Origin: Lumbricus terrestris
Taxonomy: Eukaryota; Annelida; Clitellata; Crassiclitellata; Lumbricidae
Length of the DNA: 64,000 bases
NCBI GenBank assembly: GCA_949752735.1
Contig: OX457039.1
Location: forward strand, 21,870,830 to 21,934,829
Direction of reading: 5' to 3'
A program made the position numbers and the translations under genes. The notes beneath the pieces are model-generated. The model made no database searches and was not told the DNA's origin. It saw only the letters and a list, made by a program, of their open reading frames with translations. Positions within the stretch are counted from its first letter, which is position 1. Every line of letters begins with the position of its first letter. Below are positions 54,906-64,000 of the stretch, in pieces.

Positions 54906-56685
54906 GTCTCAATATTGTTTTACACTTTGTATTACTGGATCAATAAAATGATCTGAATTTGATTTGAATTAACTCATATGGTTGGGACATTTTTAGCAGT
55001 TGTTTTGTAAAATGAAGCAAACAAACACATAATGAAAAACTAAGTCATAGAGTTGTGGTTTGGGGTAAACCAATTTAAGGGAAATTTATATCTTCTAAGT
55101 GCAAGTTAACTTCGCCTCAGGTTACATTATGGAACCTGTGCTGGTCCCAAGCCCGGGTAAAGGAGGAGGGTTCTGCAGAGGGTTTGCAGCCCTCCTGGTA
55201 AAACTCTTCATTGCAACAGAAACAACACAGAAAAAACACAAACACACGGTCAGGGCGGATCTGAAAAGTGATGGGAAGGCTGAAGACCTGTATTTATGAC
55301 AGGGAATGGTGAAAGCCGAAAGAAAGCCATAACCCAGAGATCCCAGATCTTGACGACCAAGGCCAAGACAATACGATGCTGGAACGTGAGAATTTATGTA
55401 CAACGTGGGGAGGCTGGCACAGGTGATGGCGGAGACGAAGAGATACAAGCTGGAGATGTTGGAAATGAGCGAGATGAGGTGGACTGGGAGTGGAGTACTA
55501 TATCTGAAGGAATGACCATATATCACTCTGGAGGAGAGAGGTACAAGAGAGGAGTAGGCATAACAATTGATGTCAGGATGGCAAAGGCTGTCATTGGATG
55601 GGAACCAATAAGCAACAGAACCATTACCATCAGAATACAGACGAGGCATACAAAAATAAGTGTAATTCAGGTATACGCGACAACTAATATGGCCACAGAC
55701 GAAGAAAAGGATGACTTCTACGAACAACTAAAAGATGTCATGGATGCAGCACCAGACATGATCAAAAATAGTCATGGGCGACTTTAATACACAGTAACTG
55801 TTAACTGTTATGTAACTGTTATGTTATGTTAGTAACTGTTATGGAAGAAAAGAGCCGGATGGACGGATGTGATAGGAGCAGATATTGCGGTTGAGGAGAG
55901 AAATGGTAATGGTGAGAGAATGCTTAGCTATTGTAGCAACAATAAGCCAAAGGTAGGAGGCAGCAAGTTTAACAAGCCACAAGATGGAGGGAGCACTTCA
56001 ACAAGATCTTAAATAACCCAGAACCAGAGATAACACATGACATCACCCATGCCCAATGTTTACCTATGTTAGACATAGATTTAGGTGATTTATGAAGAAA
56101 GAAGTAGAAGAAGCTGTAAAAAGGCTAAAAAATGGAAAATCGGCATGGATTGATGATATAAAAATGGAGAAAAGAAATGACCAAAAATCTAAAGCAATAA
56201 TGCAACATGATATGGAACACTGGAGAAGTACCAAGAGATTGGCGCGACGGGATCATTATACCAATTCCGAAAACAAGGAAACCTTAGCGACTGTAATAAC
56301 TGGAGAAGAATAACCCTGCTCTCCATACCAGGGTAGGTCCTACCCAGCATAATCCTGAATAGAATACAAAGGGCGGTAGATGGTGTGCTAAGACAACAAC
56401 AGGCAGGCTTTCGAAAGAGTAGATCCTGTAGTAACCAGATCTTCACATTAAGACAGAAATGCATGGCGGAAAATACAAATATACTTGTCAACTTTATAAA
56501 TTTTCGAAAAGCTTTCGATAGGGTTCAGAGACCTGCGATGTGCAACATTCTTGCACAATATGGAATACCAGGAAAAATCATAAATATCATTAAAGAAAAT
56601 GTATAAAGAAAGCAGACATGCAGTGAGAGTGGAGGGGAGACTAGGGAAATGGTTCCAGATTGTCACCGGGGTGAGGCAGGGATTA

Positions 56686-57617
56686 GGGGTCATTGCATAA
56701 TTACGTAACGCTCGAGGGTGGGTGGGTGGGGTTATTGAAAACGTTACGAAGCGTTACGTGGGTGGGTGGGGGGAGCTGAGCGTTACGTAACGCCATGAAA
56801 AAATTTATTAATGAATATAAAGTTACCATAGAATGACACTTTACACATGATGTGATCGAAGTTTAAATGTCGTGACATTGATTTAAAATTTAACGGAAGT
56901 AGGTCTATTTATCTGAATAAGGTGAGCTGAGCTAGAGGTATATACAGGGCCTATATATACGCCAGTTAGCCTATACATGCCAGGTCAGTTCTGTTCTCCC
57001 ACTGTGCAAACCGGAAACCGCTCTTCGAATTGTTTGAATCTGTGATAGCTTTACCAACGGAACAACGTGGTAGGCCTAATTCTTCTTGAATTCCTGACAT
57101 CGAAGAGCCGCTTTGAAGCATGTTTTACTTAGTGGAACGATATCAAACATATAAAATTAATGCTCCACAAAACTCGGCAATATTTTTATTAATAATTATC
57201 GAAGTGCCCAGACTAAGCAAATAATTAGTTCATCTTAATTTTGATTAATAATTATTAATGTTCGTGAAACTTTTCAGCAGTGTAAAATTATATTATTCTT
57301 GCTGTATAATTTAAGAAAATTGCAGTTCACGCATGACTGTCGTTTATATAAATAAGACACTGTGTATATTTTAATCCTATATTCTACTGTCAAATTAGCC
57401 TACTGGGCTATATTAAATACACTATGAAAATATGCATTATAATTACGCGCTCACATAAGTAAATAATAGACCTAAATCTCAACCAATTTTTGGTAACAAT
57501 TGTTACGTAACGCTGGGGAGGGTGGGTGGGTCAAGGGCAACGTTACGAAGCGTTACAGGGTGGGTGGGTGGGTCGAAAATGGTCATTTTCGGCGTTACGT
57601 AATTATGCAATGACCCC
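56686..57617. mobile_element. Harbinger-type MITE (932 bp)
   Basis: TIRs GGGGTCATTGCATAATTACG (26 bp, to TAACGC) perfectly inverted at both ends, 3-bp duplication TTA at 56683-56685 and 57618-57620. Removal restores the RT motif region of the host LINE. GGTGGGTGGGT-rich subterminal blocks; AT-rich core without ORF. Confidence 0.92.
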
Positions 57618-58311
57618 TTATTTTATCACCAATGGTGTTCCTACTAACGATTAATTGAGCAACAAGGCGAAGCTTGAAGGAAGAGAGATGGGGATTGGAA
57701 TGGAGAGATGAGAAGCTGGCAGATCTGGATTTTGCAGGATATAACACTTCTGTAGGATTCCTGGGAGGGAATGAGCGACCTTACAGGCAGGGTGGAGTCT
57801 GAGTGGAGAAGGAAGCAGGTTTGGTTGGACTGAGAATCAATACTTCAAAAACAAAGATCATGAAAGTGGGGAAATGGGAATTGAGAGAAAACATCAAGGT
57901 TGAGGCTGAAGTGATAGAAGAGGTAGAACACTTTGCTATTTGAGAAGTGTTATTGCAAACAATGCAGCTGTGACAAGGAGATAAGTCAGGATAGGCAGGG
58001 CCAATGCCATGTTCAGAACATTGAACAGCATATGGAAGAAAAAAGGATTAAGCTCAACAACAAAGACAAGATCATACAGAGCCTTGGTTCTGACAACACT
58101 GCTCTATGGATTGGAGAAATGGCCTATGACCAAAGCTAATCTGAAGAAGTTAGAGACGGCACGTCATGAATGGTAGAGAAGGATATTAGGGATCAATTGG
58201 AGAGATAAGAAAGAAAATGAAGATATAAGAAAGAGAACATCTCTGGAGAAAATGGAGGATATATTGAAAAGATCACGTTTGTGCTGGCTGGGTCATATAC
58301 ACAGGTTGGAC

Positions 58312-61300
58312 CAGGGCCGGATTTAGGGTGGTGGGGCCATGGGCACCCATTAAGGTGGGGCTCTTTATGCAATAGGTATTTTACTTTTCGACGCACAGTC
58401 TCCGGCAGGGACAAGCCCTGTATAGTCATAGCATATCAACCACAAGCAAAGGTGCTGAAAGAAAATGTTTAAATTGTTATTTAATTTAATGTATTTAATT
58501 GTGAGGGACAATATTGTAGTGAAGACAAAAAACTACTTACAAGGTGAAGATGTGGTCTTTGATGATTTTGCGAAATCAAGAAAAGAGCTACGAGATACCC
58601 AATTATAGTACTGGCCATTCTAAGAAACCACACCGAGTTGAAATAAACAGTGGAGATTGCTATTGCTGCCTTGATTGATTACACTACTTTGGTGGTTGAT
58701 CACAAAAAAGAAGAGAGCTCAGGAGAGAGTTATGAGGGAACTTGATGCAAGGTTTAAAGACAGAATTCAGCGTGATGGCCTCAGTTTATTTTCTTTGATG
58801 GACATAAACATGAAACCATTGCAAGGGCGTGTTGACTGAAGAACTTGAGGATGATTGTCAAGTTCAGCGTTGGGGTGTATTGTTAAGTGGTCCAATGTAA
58901 ATAGAAATCACAACTGGACACGGGGACCAGGCATCCTTTTTGCAGGTTACAACTGATCGAGGAACAAAGAGAAGAGGAGAAAACGATTGTCATGCCTACA
59001 ATGAGGTCTGCTTGGCATAGTTCTAGTAGTGTGTAATGTGTGCTCCAAGAAATGTTGTGCAGTAACGAGGAACAGGAAAGAAATTATGCAGTGGAGAAGA
59101 TAATGATGATCAGAAGTGAAGGAGATGACATAGCTTGGAGATAGGCGGGTGAGACCAAGGAGAGCCCCAGACATCAACCCTGAAGCGATTACAATCTCAC
59201 AATTGATTGACTAGAGCTCCAGGGTTTGTTATCCCCCTCTTACCTACTCTCTATAGCAACAGTATAGAGATCAAGGCGATTTAAGGCAACCCAATGGTTG
59301 CTCCAGACTGGCCATCGCACGCACGGTGGTGGTGTTTGCAGTTTAACGTCACTGTGTGGTAACAAAGACCATTAGCGATGCCCTCCTCCTCTATCCAGGC
59401 TTTGGACTGGCACTGGCAGAGTCCAACCAGTGGCGGAGTTGGAAAGGTTTGTGAAAATGACAACCGAGACTGCTTGCCATGCATACAGCGATGAGAGGAG
59501 GACTCACTACATCAGAGGTCAAATGGTCAGCAATAGGTCGAAACAGAAGCAAGCAGGACATGATGCCTTTGGTTCATTTTGCACAATTCCATTAATTTGA
59601 CTTTATAAATGGCATTTGATATGACACTGTGTAGCTAAAGATTTTCTTCAGTTCAATTGTATGTTTAAATCAATAGCATGTAATTATAGCTCATTTCAAC
59701 TGTAAATTGAAGTAGCTAGCACTCCATAAAAACTGTTTCTGAAGTTATATTCGAATTCAGCATGCAAAACTGCACATTTTCATCACTAGGCGTTTTTGAA
59801 ATTCAAAAATTTTTGATGTGACCCCTGAAATTGACACACCCTATTATATTATTTGGTATCAAATCATTTCTCAAATACAAAGTTCAAGAATAAGCGTCAA
59901 GCTTCTTATCCAGTGTTTTTAGTAGGCTTTAAGTCACTGCATGTATGCAGACAAACAAACACAGAAAGTAAAAATAGTGATAAGAGAGACCTCCTGAAAA
60001 AGATAGCCTAGTCAGTTAAATATCTTGGTTAGGCCACGGTAGGCCTATAGATCTCAATTCGAGTAGGCCCAGTAGAGACCTTTCGCATTTTTCTATTGGC
60101 AAAGTCATAAATTAACTGATTAAAATTTGATGACCGATCATGTATGTTTTTTTATTAATAATCTTGCCTTAAAACAAGTGGAAACCTTCAAGTACTTGGG
60201 GTCGATGTTGAATGCTAAGGGAGGATGTGAAGTGGATGTTAGAAACAGGATAAAAGCAGCCTGGCAGAAGTGGAGAGATTTGATGGTGGTGCTGTGTGAC
60301 CGAAAGATCTCTGTCCAACTCAGGGGCAAGGTGCATAAGACGATAAGGCTGGTACTGATTTATGGAGCAGAGCTGGGCATTGAGGAGGAGGGAGGAGGAG
60401 AGGTTGGAGAGGATGGAGATGAAAATGCTGCAGTGGATACCGGGGTATCACTGCGGGACAGAAAAAGAAATGAAGACATCCGGAAGATGTTGGGAGTGAC
60501 ATGTATCACAAGCAAGGTACGGGAGGCCAGACTATTATAAGATGGCATGGTCACGTGGAGAGGGTGATGGAAGATGACAGCATCAAGAGAGTGATGAAGG
60601 AGGAGGTGGAGGGACGACCGAAGAAGAGATGGATGGATGCGATCAAACACGACTACGAACTTCTCAACCTCAAGAAGGAAGATACGGTAAACAGAGTGCT
60701 GTGGAGAAAAGGATCCGAGTGGCTGACCCCTCCCCTGCGAGGGATTAATTCCAACCAAGGAAAAGAAGATTAATAATTTTTTACTTGGCATAGAATATTA
60801 CTCTCAATGCTAAACGCTGCAAGGCTGCTAAGTAACTCGTGTGTCATACTTGAGCAAAGCATGTTCTTAATTATCGTTGTCTTGGAGAATGAGCATTCAG
60901 CACTACAGTGTGTGACCATGAGCACCAAGTATTTAATTAAGTATTTAACTAAGTATTAATATTAACTTGCACTAAAAATAGTTTGGAGCTAGGGGTCAGG
61001 GTTGTATAAGCTGTTAGCTTTTTCTGATTCCTATTGCACTCTGTTTATTCAAGTAGCCTACATTGTTAGCATTGTTTTCATATTTGGAAATGAACTTTCA
61101 TCACCTTTGTCAAGTATTAGGCTTATAATATTGGTTCATGAACTGATCCTAACTTAGGCTATGCCGAGGCTGTTCTTCCTGTTTTGTCTGGAAACATTTT
61201 GACAAGATAAGAAAACTGCATTAGCTAATTGCAAGGGTATTTATCAAGGTCATCATCATTATGCTGCTACATGGTTTTTCGCAAACTTGAGTATTTCTTC

Positions 61301-62229
61301 ATCACTAGGGGCTACACGATTCAAGCTTAGAAAGAAAACCAAACCTAGAGCAGAGCAGAGCAGAGTTCGTTTGATTATAGTCTTTTTGTCATCCACAGTG
61401 ACAGCAGATGTACTTAGAGTTGTTGCCTGCAGTAATACGAGTTATCTTTGCAAGTAGCCTACTTTCTTATTTTGAGATGCTTTTTCTTTACTGAACTTGT
61501 GCCTCTGAGAGCCGCACTACGCCTATTAGTGCCCTTCCACTGATCTTCAATTCAGTTCATGTCTATCGGTTGAAAGTACTTAGAATCTTCAAATTATATT
61601 AAGTAATGCTGATTCAAAACTCACACTGTGCTGTATGCATTATAAACGGTGTATATTATAAACGTACAGTCCTATAGGACTGCAGTCTTAACAACTCTGA
61701 CAGCACAGAAATGACAGCAAACAGCTGTGCGCTACCACAGATGTGAACATTGGGTCACTCAAGGTCAAAAGCGCCAGCCAAACGCTGGCTGGAGATAAGA
61801 CAGAAAACCACTGTCTGCAGCAGGACCTTTCACTCCGCAACATGATACTTGGAGTGGGGTGGAGCTCAGGACACTGGTCACCACACAAGGTCTCGATCTG
61901 TCTGTTGTCTGCTGCATGCAAACCAAGTCCAGGGAAACACTTCTGACACTGTGTCTGTCTACATCAGTATACGCTATATGAGCTTGAGTCAAAAGGAAGT
62001 TAAAAGATGTCAGGCTTAGAGCGGTACTGGTGAACAATATTAACGAGCATATAGCGGTCAAATCAGAGGCATACTACTCACTGTTCACAAGACTCTTAGA
62101 ATACCTTCCTTAATCAAAATTAATTGAGTACGCAAAGAAGGGATAAAAAATAAAATAGCAACTGGTGGGGCCCTAAGTGGTGGGCCCCTGGGCTGGAGCC
62201 CGTGTAGCCCATGCTTAAATTCAACCCTG
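58312..62229. mobile_element. hAT element (3918 bp) with a nested LINE fragment
   Basis: Ends CAGGGCCGGATTTAGGG and the complement of CAGGGTTGAATTTAAGC, 8-bp duplication GGTTGGAC at 58304-58311 and 62230-62237. The host LINE resumes at 62238. Subterminal GTGGGGC..GGGCCC blocks at both ends. Between 58450 and 60100 short open stretches (LDARFKDRIQRDGLSLFSLM at about 58745) could be decayed transposase, but no hAT motif is secure. 60780-62100 is AT-rich and empty. Confidence 0.88.
60120..60775 (+). pseudogene. RTE-like LINE 3' fragment inside the hAT element
   Basis: Frames carry LKQVETFKYLGSMLNAKGG, CEVDVRNRIKAAWQKWRDL, RKRNEDIRKMLGV, then after frameshifts WHGHVERVMEDDSIKRVMK, GRPKKRWMDAIKHDYELLN and LTPPLRGINSNQGKED-stop. 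F.YLGS.L...G, R...DIR..LG, W.GH..R and GRP.KRW.D are the post-RT hallmarks. At least two frameshifts. Confidence 0.85.
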
Positions 62230-62573
62230 GGTTGGACAATGAAAGAATTCCAAAACACACTGGACCTCGACGAGATGGAAAAGAAATCGCGGGAGGCTGA
62301 GAAAGACTTGGCAAGACATGGTCTGAACGACAGTGGAATGACCTGGGAGGAGGCTGAGAGGATTGCGGAGGACAGAGTGGTGTGGATGAGCTGTGTCACC
62401 TGATGGCTGCCAGCAGGTGGAAGGATATATATATATATGTCTAAGGTAAGGTAAGTGCAAGTTTTGTCATAAAAACACTAAGTCCAGTGTTTGGACTTCA
62501 TTAAATGCAGCAAAACTGTTGTTGACGAATTGAATGATCCAAAGCTCACAGCATTGGCGTTCTGCATCTAACG

Positions 62574-63873
62574 CAGCGGTTCTCAACCGGGGGTCCGCGG
62601 ACCCCAGGGGGTCCGCGACCATCTGCCTGGGGGTCCGCGAGCACGTCCTGAAAATTACATATTTCTTAGTTAAAAACATAGAAACAGGTAAATCTTTGTC
62701 AATATTTCTCCTTTTCAATAGCGACATGAAACTAATAACACGCTGATTAATGACAAATTAATTTGTTTTAGATGGGTCAGTTTGTAACCGACTCTAGATT
62801 TCGGGATGCTTTTGAGAGAGTTTCTTATAGAAAAAGACCACAGCCTGTAATTCATTTAAATAAACAACTCATGAGTTTCAACTTTGGCTTACCTGGCTGA
62901 CATTTTTGAATTAACTGAATTCCTCTACGCAAGTGATGCAGACAAATCTAATCACCCTTAATTAGTGCATGATAAAGTATCTGCCTGTACAAAAGAGATG
63001 ATCTCTGGTGCAAAACGGATAGGGGTTGATAACTTTGACACATTTTGATCGATTGCATGAATTCACATAAAAATAAAGAAATGCTCAGATCAATCAACCA
63101 AAATTTGTTAATTTAATTTCTGTTCAATCATAGCTGGATCAGTTCAACTTCTAATTTGGTAATTTGAACGTACACAGTTTTTAGTGAGCTTCCAGTCAGT
63201 TTCTTGAAAACTTTGATTCGTAGAATTAACCAACCTCAGAATTTAGCCAAACCATTGAACCATTTGTTTGTTTGTATGTGCACTTGTTATAGCGCCCCTT
63301 CAAGCTCGCTACTCAGATGCGCTCCCGACTGCAGAGCGGACACTGCTTAGGAGTTTCACGCGAAACTCCGAAACGCTCAGCAATTGCGAGTGAAGGACTT
63401 GCCCAAGGTCCCTACGCGGCGACGTGAGGTGGATTCGAACCTCGAACCTTCCGGCTTCAAGGCAACGACGCCACCACTACACCACCGCACCCCACAATTG
63501 ACTAGTGACATTAGGCCTACATTGAAGATGTACGTTGCATCCATGCAAGAGTTAGCTTGATGCATGAGTGTTTCGAGCAGATAAACTGTGCTCGAATATG
63601 CATGCCCAAAGCTTACATTAAAATAAACTACAGTTTTTTCTAATAAATTTCAAATAATCTTATCAGTAATATAAATTTGTACTACAGGATTGCAGGGGCA
63701 TATCTATATAGCATACATGCAGGCCTACTATTATATAGGATTATAGAGTCGCACAGTCACGATAATGACTGAAAAATATATTGAACAGGTTGAACCAAGT
63801 TTCGGTGGGGGTCCGTGACCGGGACCAAAAATTAAAAAGGGGTCCGTCAGTGTGAAAAGGTTGAGAACCGCTG
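62574..63873. mobile_element. Non-autonomous hAT element (1300 bp) with a nested SINE
   Basis: Ends CAGCGGTTCTCAACC and GGTTGAGAACCGCTG, 8-bp duplication ATCTAACG at 62566-62573 and 63874-63881. GGGGGTCCGCG-type subterminal repeats at the left, GGGGGTCCGTGACCGGGACC at the right. No transposase ORF. Confidence 0.93.
63290..63493 (-). repeat. Full tRNA-derived SINE with LINE-like 3' tail
   Basis: The minus strand from 63493: GGGGTGCGGTGGTGTAGTGG (A box), GGTTCGAATCC (B box), GGGACCTTGGGCAAGTCCTT (core), then GGAGCGCATCTGAGTAGCGA and CTTGAAGGGGCGCTATAA. The last part matches the 3' ends of the LINEs at 24870-24920 and 48365-48405. Confidence 0.85.
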
Positions 63874-63881
63874 ATCTAACG

Positions 63882-64000
63882 CATCTGTTGAATGGGTGCT
63901 TAGCCATACAGTTCCATAGCAGTCTAATGTTAACACCATAGCGACTGAATATGAGTGAAAATATCGACACATATAATAATTCTCAGAATCAATTCTAAAC
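63882..64000. other. Window edge, nothing recognised
   Basis: No gene or repeat can be supported in the last 120 bp. Confidence 0.5.

Larger units (their letters stand above)
55100..62455 (+). pseudogene. RTE-like LINE endonuclease-reverse transcriptase, split by a Harbinger and a hAT insertion
   Basis: Pieces 55100-56685, 57618-58311 and 62238-62455 form one degraded LINE. The endonuclease part reads RCWNVRIYVQ, MTIYHSGGERYKRGVGI, ISVIQVYATTNMATDEEKD and MGDFNT. The RT part reads VEEAVKRLKNGKSAWIDDI, LRQQQAGFRKSRSCSNQIFT, LVNFINFRKAFDRVQR and GVRQG just before 56685, and DLDFAG-type sequence after 57700. The tail reads LEKMEDILKRS, CWLGHIHR and then, after 62238, REAEKDLARHGLNDSG, TWEEAERIAEDRVVWM. 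Many frameshifts, stops and internal deletions. Family known as 'endonuclease-reverse transcriptase' in marine genomes. Dead. Confidence 0.85.

Noticed and set aside
55122..55727. Minus-strand ORF of 201 codons with hydrophobic stretches
   Set aside because: Antisense to the LINE endonuclease region.
63377..63493. tRNA gene on the minus strand (also at 51487-51605)
   Set aside because: A and B boxes are present but the sequence continues into a core and a LINE-like tail; these are SINE copies, not tRNA genes.

Overview
This is non-coding-rich eukaryotic DNA made almost entirely of transposable elements. Introns with GT/AG borders, LINE, LTR, hAT, mariner, Harbinger and Mutator-like elements, a tRNA-derived SINE, scattered GTAGGCCTAC-type palindromes and some TTAGGG/CCCTAA motifs suggest a marine invertebrate, most likely a deuterostome such as an echinoderm or hemichordate. 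That assignment is inference only. No rRNA, tRNA gene, bacterial operon or clearly single-copy host gene was found. The best candidate for a host gene is one possible first exon on the minus strand at 2172-2328.

Layout. 1-575: 3' end of a LINE. 1149-2150: foldback repeats. 4563-12343: a complete, very young LTR retrotransposon on the minus strand with apparently identical 1447-bp LTRs, TATC target duplications, a tRNA-Leu-type primer site and a polypurine tract. It carries gag and a leader ORF but no pol. 12348-15420: old satellite-like repeats. 15612-47573: a Russian doll of insertions. A minus-strand LINE is split by two hAT elements and by an 861-bp TIR element (A). A itself holds a 5'-truncated LINE and a foldback element (B). 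The truncated LINE holds a 19.7-kb Mutator-like transposon, and B holds a nearly full-length two-ORF LINE. Each level is proven by its own target-site duplication, and the host reading frames rejoin when the inserts are removed. 47680-64000: LINE fragments, a SINE, hAT and Harbinger MITEs, and an RTE-like LINE split by a Harbinger and a hAT element.

The centrepiece is the 19,681-bp Mutator-like element at 18504-38184 (8-bp duplication CAGATTGG, 32-bp perfect TIRs). On its minus strand I could assemble a five-exon transposase (about 637 aa: CG-1-like N-terminal domain, DDE core, SWIM finger) with phase-consistent splice sites. Downstream of it is a ULP1/SENP-type cysteine protease with a PHD finger. 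The protease is preceded by four tandem copies of an 84-nt phase-symmetric mini-exon. Both ends carry inverted arrays of a 42-bp GC-rich unit resembling the TIR: about 0.7 kb on the left and 2.9 kb on the right. The working model is a transposase that recognises amplified TIR-like sites, with a SUMO-protease/PHD partner made separately or possibly fused to it by splicing.
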